Source: JBGPLJ01 sp963826145 (GTDB lineage: Bacteria; Pseudomonadota; Gammaproteobacteria; Steroidobacterales; Steroidobacteraceae). Taken from it: a stretch of 64,000 bases of DNA. The stretch is taken from positions 62,001-126,000 of the forward strand of contig CAWGVW010000002.1 of the NCBI GenBank assembly GCA_963826145.1. Direction: 5' to 3'. The position numbers and the translations under genes are program-made. The notes beneath the pieces were generated by a model. It did no database searches, was not told where the DNA came from, and saw only the letters and a list, made by a program, of their open reading frames with translations. This document shows positions 1-9,103 of this stretch, piece after piece; positions within the stretch are counted from its first letter, which is position 1, and every line of letters begins with the position of its first letter.

Positions 1-57
1 TTGCCGCCATAGGAGCCAGATGGTACCGAACCCCATCCCCCGTACAAATACCTACAG

Positions 58-72
58 TTTCTTTACACGCGC
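58..72 (+). promoter_or_regulatory. possible KdpE-type operator / kdp promoter
   Basis: The short T-rich stretch TTTCTTTACACGCGC lies about 35 bases before the first small gene of the kdp operon. From memory it resembles the T-rich, TTTACAC-containing KdpE site of the Escherichia coli kdp promoter, and TTTACA could also serve as a -35 element. This rests on similarity by eye to one site and on position only. Confidence 0.3.
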
Positions 73-105
73 AGGCATAGCCTCCTGCCACTTCCTGGAG
101 GGTCT

Positions 106-198
106 ATGGACGCGTTATTCGTGTTTGGCATTGTCGCGCTGCTTGCGGTGACGTACTGGATCACCGTGGTGGTCGCGCGGCTCGGGAGAAACGAATGA
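106..198 (+). CDS. 30-aa single-pass membrane peptide at head of kdp operon
   Basis: A 30-residue frame starts with ATG four bases behind GGAGG (97-101). It has one hydrophobic helix (about residues 4-24, MDALFVFGIVALLAVTYW...) and a short basic tail ending RLGRNE. Its stop overlaps the kdpF start (ATGA), so the two are probably translationally coupled. I do not recognise a named family; it looks like a second KdpF-like peptide. KdpF stabilises the KdpABC complex in E. coli, and a similar accessory role here is inference. The ribosome-binding site and the overlap are the main arguments that it is real. Confidence 0.6.
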   Translation: MDALFVFGIVALLAVTYWITVVVARLGRNE

Positions 199-284
199 AC
201 TGGGTCATGCTGCTCGCAGCGCTCTTCACGGCTGGACTCTTCGTCTACCTGCTGATCGCGCTCTTCAAGCCGGAGAAGTTCTGA
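195..284 (+). CDS. kdpF: K(+)-transporting ATPase subunit KdpF
   Basis: A 29-residue peptide, the same length as E. coli KdpF, made of one transmembrane helix (about residues 4-24) followed by the short polar tail KPEKF. It overlaps the preceding small gene (ATGA) and the start of kdpA (TGATG), the usual position of kdpF. In the family it is a lipid-like stabiliser of the KdpABC complex in the inner membrane. Identification rests on length, topology and position. Confidence 0.85.
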   Translation: MNWVMLLAALFTAGLFVYLLIALFKPEKF

Positions 285-2008
285 TGACCGCCGCGACCGT
301 AATCCTGTGCATCGTCATGCTCGGCGTGCTGCTTCTGTGCGTGAAGCCGCTCGGTCTCTACATCGCGAATGTGATGGAGGGCAAGCCGATCTGGCCGCTG
401 CGTATTGGCGCACCGGTCGAGCGCTTCTTCTACCGGGCGAGCGGCGTCGACTCGACCGCGGAGATGGGCTGGAAGGGGTACGCGCTTGCGCTCATCCTCT
501 TCAACGCACTCGGCGGACTCCTCGTCTACCTGCTGCAGCGAGCGCAGCTGTGGCTGCCGCTCAATCCGCAGAAGTTCGCGAACGTCTCGCCGGACTCTTC
601 GTTCAACACCGCCGTCAGCTTCATCACCAATACCAATTGGCAGGGCTACTCCGGCGAGTCGACGATGAGCTACCTGACCCAGATGGCGGGGCTGGCCGTG
701 CAGAATTTCCTGTCGGCAGCCACCGGAATTGTCGTTGCCATCGCCCTCATCCGCGGGCTCGCGCGGCACAGCTCGAAGTCGATCGGCAACTTCTGGGTCG
801 ATCTCACGCGCTGCACTCTTTATATATTGCTGCCGATTTCAGCGGTGCTGGCGCTCGTCCTCGTCTCGCAGGGCGCGATCCAGAACTTCGATGCGTACAA
901 GGACGTCACGACGATCGAGGCGGCACAGACGCAGACGCTGCCGATGGGACCGATGGCCTCCCAGGAATCGATCAAGGAGCTTGGCACCAACGGTGGCGGC
1001 TTCGCGAATGCGAACTCGGCCCATCCCTACGAGAACCCGACGCCGCTCAGCAATTTCCTCGAGATCCTCGCCATCCTGATCATACCGGCCGCGCTCACGT
1101 ACACGTTCGGCCGCATGGTGGGCGATACGCGGCAAGGCTGGGCCGTGTTCGCGGCGATGCTCATCCTGTTCGTATCAATGCTGGGAGTCGCCGAGTACAA
1201 CGAACAGCGGGGCAACCCGCAGTTCACCGCGCTCGGCGCCGATCAGACGGCCAGCGCCACGCAACCCGGTGGCAACATGGAAGGCAAGGAAGCACGCTTC
1301 GGCATCGGCGCTTCCGCACTCTTTGCGACGTCGACAACGGGCACCTCCTGCGGCGCCGTCAACAGCATGCACGATTCCTACACGCCGCTCGGCGGCTTCG
1401 TTCCGCTCTTCAACATGCAGCTCGGCGAGGTCGTGTTCGGCGGTGTCGGCACCGGGCTCTATTCGATGCTGATCTTCGCGATTATTGGCGTATTTATCGC
1501 CGGGCTCATGATCGGCCGCACGCCAGAGTACCTGGGCAAGAAGATCGAGTCCTTCGAAATGAAGATGAGCTCGGTCGCGATTCTCGTCATGCCCTTCCTC
1601 GTGCTCGTGGGCACCTCGATCGCGGTCATGGTCGACCCTGGCAAGGCGGCCATCGCGAATCCGGGGGCGCATGGTTTCTCCGAGATCCTGTACGCGTTCA
1701 CCTCGGCGAGCAACAACAACGGCAGCGCGTTCGCCGGAGTCTCGGTCAACACGCCCTTCTACAACACGGCACTTGGGATCTGCATGTGGCTCGGCCGTTA
1801 CTGGCCGATCGTCGCCGTGCTCGCGGTCGCCGGCTCGCTCGCCGCCAAGAAGCGCATTCCGGTCACGACCGGCACCATGCCGACGCACGGACCGCTGTTC
1901 GTGACCCTGCTCATCGGCACGGTGCTGCTGGTCGGTGCCCTCACCTTTGTCCCCGCGCTCGCGCTTGGGCCGGTCGTCGAGCATCTGATGCTCTGGCCCG
2001 CGCACTGA
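284..2008 (+). CDS. kdpA: K(+)-transporting ATPase subunit A, KdpA
   Basis: 574 residues, close to the 557 of E. coli KdpA. This is the K+-binding, channel-like subunit of the high-affinity KdpFABC ATPase in the inner membrane. Selectivity-filter stretches are visible, including TNGGGFANANSAHPYENPTP near residues 235-255 and the ASNNNGSAFAG motif near residue 475, together with about ten hydrophobic segments. The start overlaps the kdpF stop. Order kdpF-A-B-C-D-E is canonical, so expression is probably induced by K+ limitation through KdpDE encoded just downstream. Confidence 0.97.
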   Translation: MTAATVILCIVMLGVLLLCVKPLGLYIANVMEGKPIWPLRIGAPVERFFYRASGVDSTAEMGWKGYALALILFNALGGLLVYLLQRAQLWLPLNPQKFANVSPDSSFNTAVSFITNTNWQGYSGESTMSYLTQMAGLAVQNFLSAATGIVVAIALIRGLARHSSKSIGNFWVDLTRCTLYILLPISAVLALVLVSQGAIQNFDAYKDVTTIEAAQTQTLPMGPMASQESIKELGTNGGGFANANSAHPYENPTPLSNFLEILAILIIPAALTYTFGRMVGDTRQGWAVFAAMLILFVSMLGVAEYNEQRGNPQFTALGADQTASATQPGGNMEGKEARFGIGASALFATSTTGTSCGAVNSMHDSYTPLGGFVPLFNMQLGEVVFGGVGTGLYSMLIFAIIGVFIAGLMIGRTPEYLGKKIESFEMKMSSVAILVMPFLVLVGTSIAVMVDPGKAAIANPGAHGFSEILYAFTSASNNNGSAFAGVSVNTPFYNTALGICMWLGRYWPIVAVLAVAGSLAAKKRIPVTTGTMPTHGPLFVTLLIGTVLLVGALTFVPALALGPVVEHLMLWPAH

Positions 2009-2034
2009 TCGAGCCCATCTTACGAGTGACAACC

Positions 2035-4098
2035 ATGACGCATCGCAAGCTCTCCATGTTTGATCGCGCGCTGGTCGTGCCGGCGCTCTTCGATTCGCTG
2101 CGCAAGCTGGATGTGCGCACGCAATGGCGCAACCCGGTGATGTTCGTCGTCTACGTCGGCAGCATCTTCACGACGGTCCTATGGATCCAGGCGCTCGGCG
2201 GCGCGGGTGAAGCGCCTGCCTGGTACATTCTCGCGGTCACGATCTGGCTGTGGTTCACGGTGCTCTTCGCGAATTTCGCCGAGGCGCTCGCGGAAGGCCG
2301 CAGCAAGGCGCAGGCGGCGACGCTGCGAGGGCTGAAGCAGACCGTATTCGCCAAGAAGCTCGCGAATGCCAAGGCGCGCGCGACGCCGTCGTCGGTGCGC
2401 GCCGATGCCTTGCGCAAAGGTGACATCGCGCTCGTCGAAGCGGGCGACATCATTCCGGCCGACGCCGAGGTCATCGAAGGCGCTGCCTCGGTCGACGAGA
2501 GCGCGATCACCGGCGAATCCGCGCCCGTCATCCGCGAATCGGGCGGCGACTTCTCCTCGGTCACCGGCGGCACGCGCGTGCTCTCCGACTGGATCATCAT
2601 TCGCGTCAGCGCCAATCCCGGTGAGACCTTCCTCGATCGCATGATTGCGATGGTCGAGAACGCCAAGCGCCAGAAGACTCCGAACGAGATCGCCCTGACG
2701 ATTCTCCTCGTCGCGCTGACTCTCGTGTTCCTGTTCGCGACGGCAACCCTCCTCCCTTACTCGATCTACAGCGTCGAGGTCACCAAGCTCGGCACGCCGG
2801 TCACGATCACGGCATTGATAGCACTCCTCGTCTGCCTCATTCCGACGACGATCGGCGGATTGCTGTCCGCGATCGGCGTCGCCGGCATGAGCCGCATGAT
2901 GCAGGCGAATGTCATCGCCACCTCGGGACGCGCCGTCGAGGCCGCGGGCGACGTCGACGTGCTGCTTCTCGATAAGACGGGCACGATCACCCTCGGCAAT
3001 CGGCAGGCCGCGGCATTCCTTCCGGCGCCGGGCGCAACGGAGCAGGAACTTGCGGACGTGTCGCAGCTCGCGTCGCTTGCCGATGAAACGCCGGAGGGAC
3101 GCAGCATTGTCGTGCTTGCGAAGCGCTACAACATCCGCGAGCGCAATCTCACGGCACTTGGCGCGACGTTCGTGCCATTTTCAGCGCACACGCGAATGAG
3201 CGGCGTCAATATCGGCGATCGTCAGGTGCGCAAAGGCGCCCCGGATGCCATCCGCAAGCACATCGAGGCGCAAGGGCAGCAGCTTCCCAAGGTCATCACC
3301 GATACGGTCGACCAGGTCGCGCGCCGCGGCAGCACCCCGCTGCTCGTGAGCGACGGTCCGCGTGTGATGGGAGTGATCGAACTCAAGGACATCGTCAAGG
3401 GCGGCATCAAGGAGCGCTTCACGGAACTGCGCCGCATGGGCATCAAGACGATCATGATCACCGGCGACAACAAGCTCACGGCGGCCGCGATCGCCGCGGA
3501 AGCCGGGGTCGATGACTACCTTGCGGAGGCGACGCCGGAAGCGAAGCTCAAGCTCATTCGCGAACATCAGTCACAGGGCCGGCTCGTTGCGATGACGGGC
3601 GATGGCACCAACGACGCACCGGCGCTCGCGCAGGCGGACGTCGCGGTCGCCATGAATTCCGGCACGCAGGCGGCGAAGGAAGCCGGCAACATGGTCGACC
3701 TCGACTCGAATCCGACGAAGCTCATCGAGGTCGTCGAAACCGGCAAGCAGATGCTGATGACGCGCGGCTCGCTCACCACTTTCAGCATCGCGAATGACGT
3801 CGCCAAGTACTTCGCGATCATCCCCGCGGCGTTCGCGACGACCTACCCGCAGTTGAACGCGCTCAACATCATGCAGCTCGCGAGCCCGTACTCGGCGATC
3901 CTGTCGGCGGTCATTTTCAACGCGCTGATCATCGTCGCGCTGATTCCGCTCGCCCTGAAGGGCGTCAAGTACCGCCCGCTCGGAGCCGCCGTGCTCCTGC
4001 GCCGCAATCTTCTGGTGTATGGGCTCGGCGGCATCATCGTGCCCTTCATCGGCATCAAACTGATCGATCTCGGCCTCGCGGCCGCGAACTGGATTTGA
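2035..4098 (+). CDS. kdpB: K(+)-transporting P-type ATPase subunit B, KdpB
   Basis: 687 residues (E. coli 682). This is the catalytic P-type ATPase subunit that couples ATP hydrolysis to K+ transport through KdpA. Visible motifs are TGES (AITGESAPV), the phosphorylation motif DKTGTIT with Asp313 as acceptor, and the hinge motif GDGTNDAPALAQADVAVAMN. The start ATG at 2035 gives the usual N-terminus (MTHRKLSMFDRALVVPA) 26 bases after kdpA. The same reading frame stays open far upstream inside kdpA, but that is a shadow and not a fusion. Confidence 0.97.
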   Translation: MTHRKLSMFDRALVVPALFDSLRKLDVRTQWRNPVMFVVYVGSIFTTVLWIQALGGAGEAPAWYILAVTIWLWFTVLFANFAEALAEGRSKAQAATLRGLKQTVFAKKLANAKARATPSSVRADALRKGDIALVEAGDIIPADAEVIEGAASVDESAITGESAPVIRESGGDFSSVTGGTRVLSDWIIIRVSANPGETFLDRMIAMVENAKRQKTPNEIALTILLVALTLVFLFATATLLPYSIYSVEVTKLGTPVTITALIALLVCLIPTTIGGLLSAIGVAGMSRMMQANVIATSGRAVEAAGDVDVLLLDKTGTITLGNRQAAAFLPAPGATEQELADVSQLASLADETPEGRSIVVLAKRYNIRERNLTALGATFVPFSAHTRMSGVNIGDRQVRKGAPDAIRKHIEAQGQQLPKVITDTVDQVARRGSTPLLVSDGPRVMGVIELKDIVKGGIKERFTELRRMGIKTIMITGDNKLTAAAIAAEAGVDDYLAEATPEAKLKLIREHQSQGRLVAMTGDGTNDAPALAQADVAVAMNSGTQAAKEAGNMVDLDSNPTKLIEVVETGKQMLMTRGSLTTFSIANDVAKYFAIIPAAFATTYPQLNALNIMQLASPYSAILSAVIFNALIIVALIPLALKGVKYRPLGAAVLLRRNLLVYGLGGIIVPFIGIKLIDLGLAAANWI

Positions 4099-4111
4099 GG
4101 AGCCTGCCATC

Positions 4112-4687
4112 ATGCGCGCCCTGATTCGTCCCGCCGTCACACTTCTGCTGCTGATGACTGTGCTGCTCGGCATCGTCTATCCGATCGTCATCACCGGCAT
4201 TGCCAGGGTGGCGTTCCCGGACCAGGCGGCCGGGAGCCTCATCATGAAGGACGGCAAGGCCGTCGGCTCGAAGCTCATCGGCCAGGCCTTCAGCGATCCG
4301 AAGTACTTCTGGAGCCGGCCGTCTGCGACCGGCACCGCACCCTACAACGGCACGGCCTCTTCGGGATCGAACCAGGGTCCGTTGAATCCGGCGCTGACCG
4401 ATGCGGTCAAGCAGCGCGTCGAGGCATTGCGCGCCGCCGATCCCGGCAATACCGCGCCGGTACCGGTCGACCTGGTCACCGCGTCGGGGAGCGGCCTCGA
4501 TCCGCACATCAGCGTCGCCGCGGCCGAGTATCAGCTCGCACGCGTTGCCGGGGCCCGTCGCCTCACGACCGAGGCGGTGCAGAAGCTCATCGACGCTTCC
4601 ACGGAAGGGCGCTGGCTCGGCTTTCTCGGCGAACCGCGCGTCAACGTGCTCGAGCTGAATATGGCGCTCGATTCCGCTAGCCTCTAG
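4112..4687 (+). CDS. kdpC: K(+)-transporting ATPase subunit C, KdpC
   Basis: 191 residues, the family's normal size. It has one N-terminal transmembrane helix (residues about 8-30) and a periplasmic domain containing the conserved FSDPKYFWSRPSAT stretch and a late LGFLGEPRVNVLELN segment, as in KdpC proteins. KdpC assists ATP binding and assembly of the KdpFABC complex. It lies 13 bases after kdpB and 2 bases before kdpD. Confidence 0.96.
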   Translation: MRALIRPAVTLLLLMTVLLGIVYPIVITGIARVAFPDQAAGSLIMKDGKAVGSKLIGQAFSDPKYFWSRPSATGTAPYNGTASSGSNQGPLNPALTDAVKQRVEALRAADPGNTAPVPVDLVTASGSGLDPHISVAAAEYQLARVAGARRLTTEAVQKLIDASTEGRWLGFLGEPRVNVLELNMALDSASL

Positions 4688-4689
4688 GG

Positions 4690-7401
4690 ATGACCGAGGG
4701 GCGACCCGATCCGGACAAACTGCTCGCCGCCGTCAGCGCCTCCGAAAAGAAGCGCCGCCGGGGCCGCCTCAAGATCTTTCTCGGAGCGAACGCCGGTGTA
4801 GGCAAGACCTACGCGATGCTCTCCGAGGCGCAGACGCTCCGCGCGCAGGGCCACGACGTCGTCGTCGGCTTCGTCGAAACGCACGGCCGCAGCGAGACCG
4901 CCGCACTCATCGAGGGCCTCGAGCAGCTGCCGCGCAAGGACGTCACGTACCAGGACAAGGCGTTCCAGGATTTCGATCTCGCAGCGGCGCTCAAGCGCCA
5001 TCCGGTGCTGCTCCTGGTCGATGAACTCGCGCACTCCAACGTTCCGGGGCTGCGTCACCAGAAGCGCTGGCAGGATATCGAGGAGTTGATCGGGGCGGGA
5101 ATCAACGTCTACACGACGGTCAATGTCCAGCACCTCGAGAGCCTCAACGACCAGATCGTGAGACTCACCGGCGTGCAGGTCTGGGAGACGGTACCGGACC
5201 GCGTTGTCGCGGACGCTGACGAGGTCGAACTCATAGACGTACCGCCGGAGGAACTCCTGACGCGGCTGCGCGCCGGCAAGATCTACCGGGGCGCGCACGC
5301 CGAACGGGCTGCGGAGAATTTCTTCAAGCGCTCGAACCTCGTCGCACTGCGCGAACTCGCGCTGCGCGAGACGGCGGCGCGCGTCGAGTCGGAACTGCAG
5401 GCCCTGCGCAAGGGAGAAGGCGGCGGCGAGCCACTGCGCGTCGCCGAGCGCGTACTTGTGTGCGTCGGCGCCGATGCAATGGCGCCCGTCGTCGTACGTT
5501 CCGCGGCGCGGCTCGCGGCCGCAATGCATGCCCGCTGGACGGCCCTTTACATAGAAACGCCCCGCCTTTCTCACCTGCCCTCGGAGGCACGCGAGCGCGT
5601 GCTCGCGACATTGAAGCTTGCCGAGCAGCTCGGCGCGGATACCGTCACGCTTGGATCCGATGAGATCGCCCGCACGATCCTCGACTTCGCCAAGTCGCGC
5701 GGCATCACGCGCATCGTGATCGGCAAGCCCACGCGCCAGCATTGGCTGCGTCGGCTTGCCGGCTCCCTGGTCGATGTCCTCGTGACGAACGCGCAGGGCT
5801 TCGAAGTGCACCTCGTGGCGCAGGCGCCTGCAGCCGATTTCATGGCCAATCGCGGCGCGGCGACGGGGGTCGCGGGACTCGCGCCGGATTACAAGTGGCG
5901 GATTCGCTGGCGGCGCTTTCCGGTGGCCGCTCTCATCGTCGGGCTCGCAACCGCAGTCGCCCTGCCGCTGTACCCTGAAGTACCGGCGGCCGGCCTCGTG
6001 ATGGTCTACCTGCTGGCGGTCGTGCTGGTGGGCCTGTATCTCGGCCGCACTCCGGCCGCGATGGCGGCGCTGCTCGCGGGCCTCACTTTCAACTACCTGT
6101 TCACGCTGCCGCGATACTCGCTGCACATCGACCTGGTCGACGACGTGCTCACGTTCATCGCGCTGCTCGTCGTTGGCCTCCTGATCGGCGAGCTCGCTTC
6201 GCGCACCCGCCGGCAGACACGGATAGCCTTGCAGCGCGAAGAACGTGCGGTTGTACTTGCCGAGTTCACTGAGGCCTTGCTCGCTGCGCATACCATTCCC
6301 GACATCGCGGAGCTTGCGTGCAACAGCGTTGCCAACGCCTTCGACGCGGACGTCGCTTTCCTCGCGCGCACCGAATCGTCACCGCTCGCGCAGATTCGCA
6401 CGCCGGGCATGCAGCGCACGTTCGCCACCTTCGATGAATCGCTGGCGCGCTGGGTGCTCGATCACGGCGAACCGGCTGGTGTCGGCACCGACACGCTGCC
6501 ATCGGGCGACGTGCACTACGTTCCGGCGCGTTCGACGGCCATTTCGCTCGCCGTGCTTGCCATCCGGCCAACCAGTCTCAGGCGCCTGCTGCTGCCGGAG
6601 CCGCGCCGCACGCTCGATGCCTACGCACGGCAGGTGGCCATCGCCTGCGAGCGGGTTTATTTTATGCAGCACGCGCGCGATGCGGAGCTTGCCATCCAGG
6701 CTGAAGATCTTCGCAACGCGCTTCTATCCGGACTGTCGCATGATCTGAGGACGCCGCTCGCCGCGATTGTCGGCTCGGCGAGCGCGCTGCTTGAAAATGA
6801 TCGTGGCCTCGCCTCGCCGGCTGCGCGCGAACTGGTCGCGACCATTGCGGACGAGGCGACGCGCATGTCGCGAATGACCTCGGACCTCCTCGACATGGCC
6901 CGGCTCACTTCCGGGCGGGCCGATCTGCGCAAGGAGTGGATTCCGCTCGGCGAGATGATCGGCGGCGTCCGCAACCGGCTTGCAGCCGTGCTCAAGGGCC
7001 GCGAGGTGAGCGTAGCGATTCCAGCCGATCTACCGCTCCTTCAGGTCGACGGCCGGCTCTTCGAGCAGCTCCTGCAGAATTATCTCGAGAATGCGGCACG
7101 TCACACTCCGCCGGACACGCCGATCGAAGTTACAGCGAGCGCCGACGCCCGGGACATTCTCGTCCGTGTGCTTGATCGCGGCCCCGGCGTGCCCGAGATC
7201 GATCACCAGCGAATCTTCGAGAAGTTCTTTCGCGGGGCGGTTGAACCCGCGCAGGGCGGAGTCGGACTCGGCCTCGCTCTCTGCCAGGCGATCGCCTCGC
7301 TCCACGAGGGCCGGGTCTGGGTCGAAGACCGGCCGGGCGGCGGGGCCGCATTCTGCGTATCGATTCCCCGCGGCGCTGAACCGCCTGCGAAGTCGGAATG
7401 A
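4690..7401 (+). CDS. kdpD: K(+)/turgor sensor histidine kinase KdpD
   Basis: 903 residues (E. coli 894) with the full KdpD layout. First is a cytoplasmic KdpD domain with a Walker A motif (GANAGVGKT, residues 32-40), then a universal-stress-like domain (about 245-370) and four closely spaced transmembrane helices (about 405-505). A GAF-like region follows, then a HisKA domain with the phosphorylated His684 in LSHDLRTPLAA and a HATPase domain with GVGLGLALCQAI. It senses K+ limitation and phosphorylates KdpE. The start lies 2 bases behind kdpC, and the end overlaps kdpE by 4 bases, so all six genes form one unit. Confidence 0.96.
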   Translation: MTEGRPDPDKLLAAVSASEKKRRRGRLKIFLGANAGVGKTYAMLSEAQTLRAQGHDVVVGFVETHGRSETAALIEGLEQLPRKDVTYQDKAFQDFDLAAALKRHPVLLLVDELAHSNVPGLRHQKRWQDIEELIGAGINVYTTVNVQHLESLNDQIVRLTGVQVWETVPDRVVADADEVELIDVPPEELLTRLRAGKIYRGAHAERAAENFFKRSNLVALRELALRETAARVESELQALRKGEGGGEPLRVAERVLVCVGADAMAPVVVRSAARLAAAMHARWTALYIETPRLSHLPSEARERVLATLKLAEQLGADTVTLGSDEIARTILDFAKSRGITRIVIGKPTRQHWLRRLAGSLVDVLVTNAQGFEVHLVAQAPAADFMANRGAATGVAGLAPDYKWRIRWRRFPVAALIVGLATAVALPLYPEVPAAGLVMVYLLAVVLVGLYLGRTPAAMAALLAGLTFNYLFTLPRYSLHIDLVDDVLTFIALLVVGLLIGELASRTRRQTRIALQREERAVVLAEFTEALLAAHTIPDIAELACNSVANAFDADVAFLARTESSPLAQIRTPGMQRTFATFDESLARWVLDHGEPAGVGTDTLPSGDVHYVPARSTAISLAVLAIRPTSLRRLLLPEPRRTLDAYARQVAIACERVYFMQHARDAELAIQAEDLRNALLSGLSHDLRTPLAAIVGSASALLENDRGLASPAARELVATIADEATRMSRMTSDLLDMARLTSGRADLRKEWIPLGEMIGGVRNRLAAVLKGREVSVAIPADLPLLQVDGRLFEQLLQNYLENAARHTPPDTPIEVTASADARDILVRVLDRGPGVPEIDHQRIFEKFFRGAVEPAQGGVGLGLALCQAIASLHEGRVWVEDRPGGGAAFCVSIPRGAEPPAKSE

Positions 7402-8084
7402 AGCCGCGCCTGCAGATCATCGAAGACGATCCGCAAATCCGGCGATTCTTGAGAAACGCGCTCGCCGAGAGCGGCTATGACGTGCACGAGAGTGAAACGG
7501 CGCAGCGCGGCCTCGCCGAAGCAGCCGCGCACCGGCCGGACGTTATCCTGCTCGACCTTGGATTGCCGGACCTTGACGGCATCGAGGTGGTGAAACGGCT
7601 GCGATCCTGGACAACGACTCCAATCATCGTGATCAGCGCGCGCGGGCTGGAGGACACGAAGGTCGCGGCGCTCGATGCCGGCGCTGACGACTATCTCGTG
7701 AAACCGTTCGGCACAAGCGAGCTCCTGGCGAGGATCCGGGCCGCCTGGCGTCATGCCAACCGCGGGGCATCGACCGACGCGACGGTCGGCGGACACGGCG
7801 TGCTGATCGATCTGGAGCATCGGCGCGTGACCCGGGGCGGCGCCGACATTCACCTCACGCCGACGGAATTCCGATTGCTCGCGGAGCTCGCCCGCAATGC
7901 CGGGAAGGTGCTGACCCATCGCCATCTGCTGCGCGAAGTCTGGGGGCCCTCACACGCCGAAGACGCGCATTACCTCAGAATCTACATGGGGCAGCTGCGC
8001 GCAAAACTCGAGCACGACGCCACCGATCCGCAGCTGCTTCTCACAGAGCAGGGCGTCGGCTATCGACTCGACGCGGACTCCTAG
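7398..8084 (+). CDS. kdpE: KDP operon response regulator KdpE
   Basis: 228 residues, OmpR/PhoB class. The receiver domain has the acidic pair E9/D10/D11, phospho-acceptor Asp53 (LLDLGLPDLDG) and the conserved Lys in LVKPFG. It is followed by a winged-helix DNA-binding domain (LTPTEFRLLAEL ... EVWGPSH ... YLRIYMGQLRAKLE). It starts in an ATGA overlap with kdpD and activates kdpFABC. Its stop overlaps by four bases the stop of the gene on the opposite strand, so transcription units converge here without an obvious terminator between them. Confidence 0.96.
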   Translation: MKPRLQIIEDDPQIRRFLRNALAESGYDVHESETAQRGLAEAAAHRPDVILLDLGLPDLDGIEVVKRLRSWTTTPIIVISARGLEDTKVAALDAGADDYLVKPFGTSELLARIRAAWRHANRGASTDATVGGHGVLIDLEHRRVTRGGADIHLTPTEFRLLAELARNAGKVLTHRHLLREVWGPSHAEDAHYLRIYMGQLRAKLEHDATDPQLLLTEQGVGYRLDADS

Positions 8085-8509
8085 CGCCGTCGTACGCGGC
8101 CCCACAGAATGTGCGCGATCCACGGCAGCATCAGGAGGAGACCGAGTATCTCGTGCAACGTCCCGTTCCACGAGCGCACGGCGTCGTCCACAAGAAAGAA
8201 CGCGGCAAAGCCGGTGACGATGAGCGATGTGATGAGGCCGATGAGCCACAGGCCGCTCATGCGATCGACGCCGCGCCCCCAGGTGGCACTCACGTGATCG
8301 CCTGAAATCCACCCGAACAGAAAAGTCACGAACACCGCGATGATGCCGTGAACGACGAGGAGCTTCGGCTGCCAGGGATGCTGCGCCGTGCCGAATTCCG
8401 TCGTTGTTCGAAAGAAGTGCTTGAGTACGAATACGGCGGCGCCGACCAGCCACAGCGCGCCGAAGCTCGAGTGCACCGTCGCACGAAACCAAGTGGGCGA
8501 TGAACGCAC
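8081..8509 (-). CDS. four-helix membrane protein, DUF4405/cytochrome b561-like
   Basis: 142 residues with four hydrophobic helices and histidines at helix ends (TVHSSFG, LLVVHGIIA, GDHVSA, LHEILG, WIAHILW). This fits a haem-b-binding inner-membrane cytochrome of the b561/DUF4405 type. The start is a GTG three bases after the stop of the FMN-binding protein gene, so it is the last gene of the Fur-box-controlled unit. The proposed role is passing electrons across the membrane to the periplasmic flavoprotein; the context supports this but it is not proven. The exact family is uncertain. Confidence 0.7.
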   Translation of the reverse strand: MRSSPTWFRATVHSSFGALWLVGAAVFVLKHFFRTTTEFGTAQHPWQPKLLVVHGIIAVFVTFLFGWISGDHVSATWGRGVDRMSGLWLIGLITSLIVTGFAAFFLVDDAVRSWNGTLHEILGLLLMLPWIAHILWGRVRRR

Positions 8510-8512
8510 GGC

Positions 8513-9088
8513 TCAGGCGCTCCCGCCCGCGGCCGGCTTTACCAGGGTTTCCCAGAGCGCGAGGATGCGGCGCACGCCGGCGGTGACGTGTTCGGAAGAA
8601 AGCGTCGCGCCGGCGATATTCTTGATGTCCGTGCGAAATCGCAGCTCGCCCTGCGCGCTCCGTCCGCTGAACTGCGCGAGCCAGCGCTTGTTGCGGATCT
8701 CGCCGCCATGACTCTCGCGATATTCAAGGATTTCGACCGGCCGGAGCTTGCCCGCGGCGTCGATGCCGACGGCGTAGGTGATGAAATCCTGCCGGCCGAC
8801 GACCTCGTCTACGAATACGTAGCCAACGACTGCATCGCCATGGCGCGCCGTCCACGCTTGCAGGTTGCCATGCGGCGCCTGCGGACCGGCTATCTTCAGA
8901 ATCGCCTGCCGCTGTTCACTCGTCGGCGCCAGCAAGAGGACATCGAAGGAGTCCGCTTCGGGAAAGAGTGCGCGCTGGGCGTTCTCGGTCGTGAGATATG
9001 TCGCGGCGATCGTCACTTGCGCCGGCAGTGCCGCCGCCGCGACAACGGCGACCGATTGCCAGAGCACAGGATGTCCGAACCGGCTCAT
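8513..9088 (-). CDS. periplasmic FMN-binding domain protein
   Basis: 191 residues with an N-terminal signal or anchor segment (about 8-30). A C-terminal FMN_bind domain contains the attachment-like motif AGATLSS (residues 159-165), with Thr162 as the candidate FMN-bearing residue. In the consensus Dxx(S/T)GAT recognised by ApbE the first Asp is replaced here by Lys156 and the Ser/Thr by Ala159, an unusual site. An apbE gene lies on the other side of the shared control region, which supports covalent flavinylation. Likely a periplasmic electron carrier working with the membrane cytochrome encoded 3 bases downstream. Confidence 0.8.
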   Translation of the reverse strand: MSRFGHPVLWQSVAVVAAAALPAQVTIAATYLTTENAQRALFPEADSFDVLLLAPTSEQRQAILKIAGPQAPHGNLQAWTARHGDAVVGYVFVDEVVGRQDFITYAVGIDAAGKLRPVEILEYRESHGGEIRNKRWLAQFSGRSAQGELRFRTDIKNIAGATLSSEHVTAGVRRILALWETLVKPAAGGSA

Positions 9089-9103
9089 GTCGCGTGCGCC
9101 TCC

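Noticed and set aside
307..4098. A 1263-codon open frame spanning kdpA and kdpB
   Set aside because: The first 576 codons are the out-of-frame shadow of kdpA with Arg/His-rich sequence. True KdpB starts at 2035 with a normal N-terminus.
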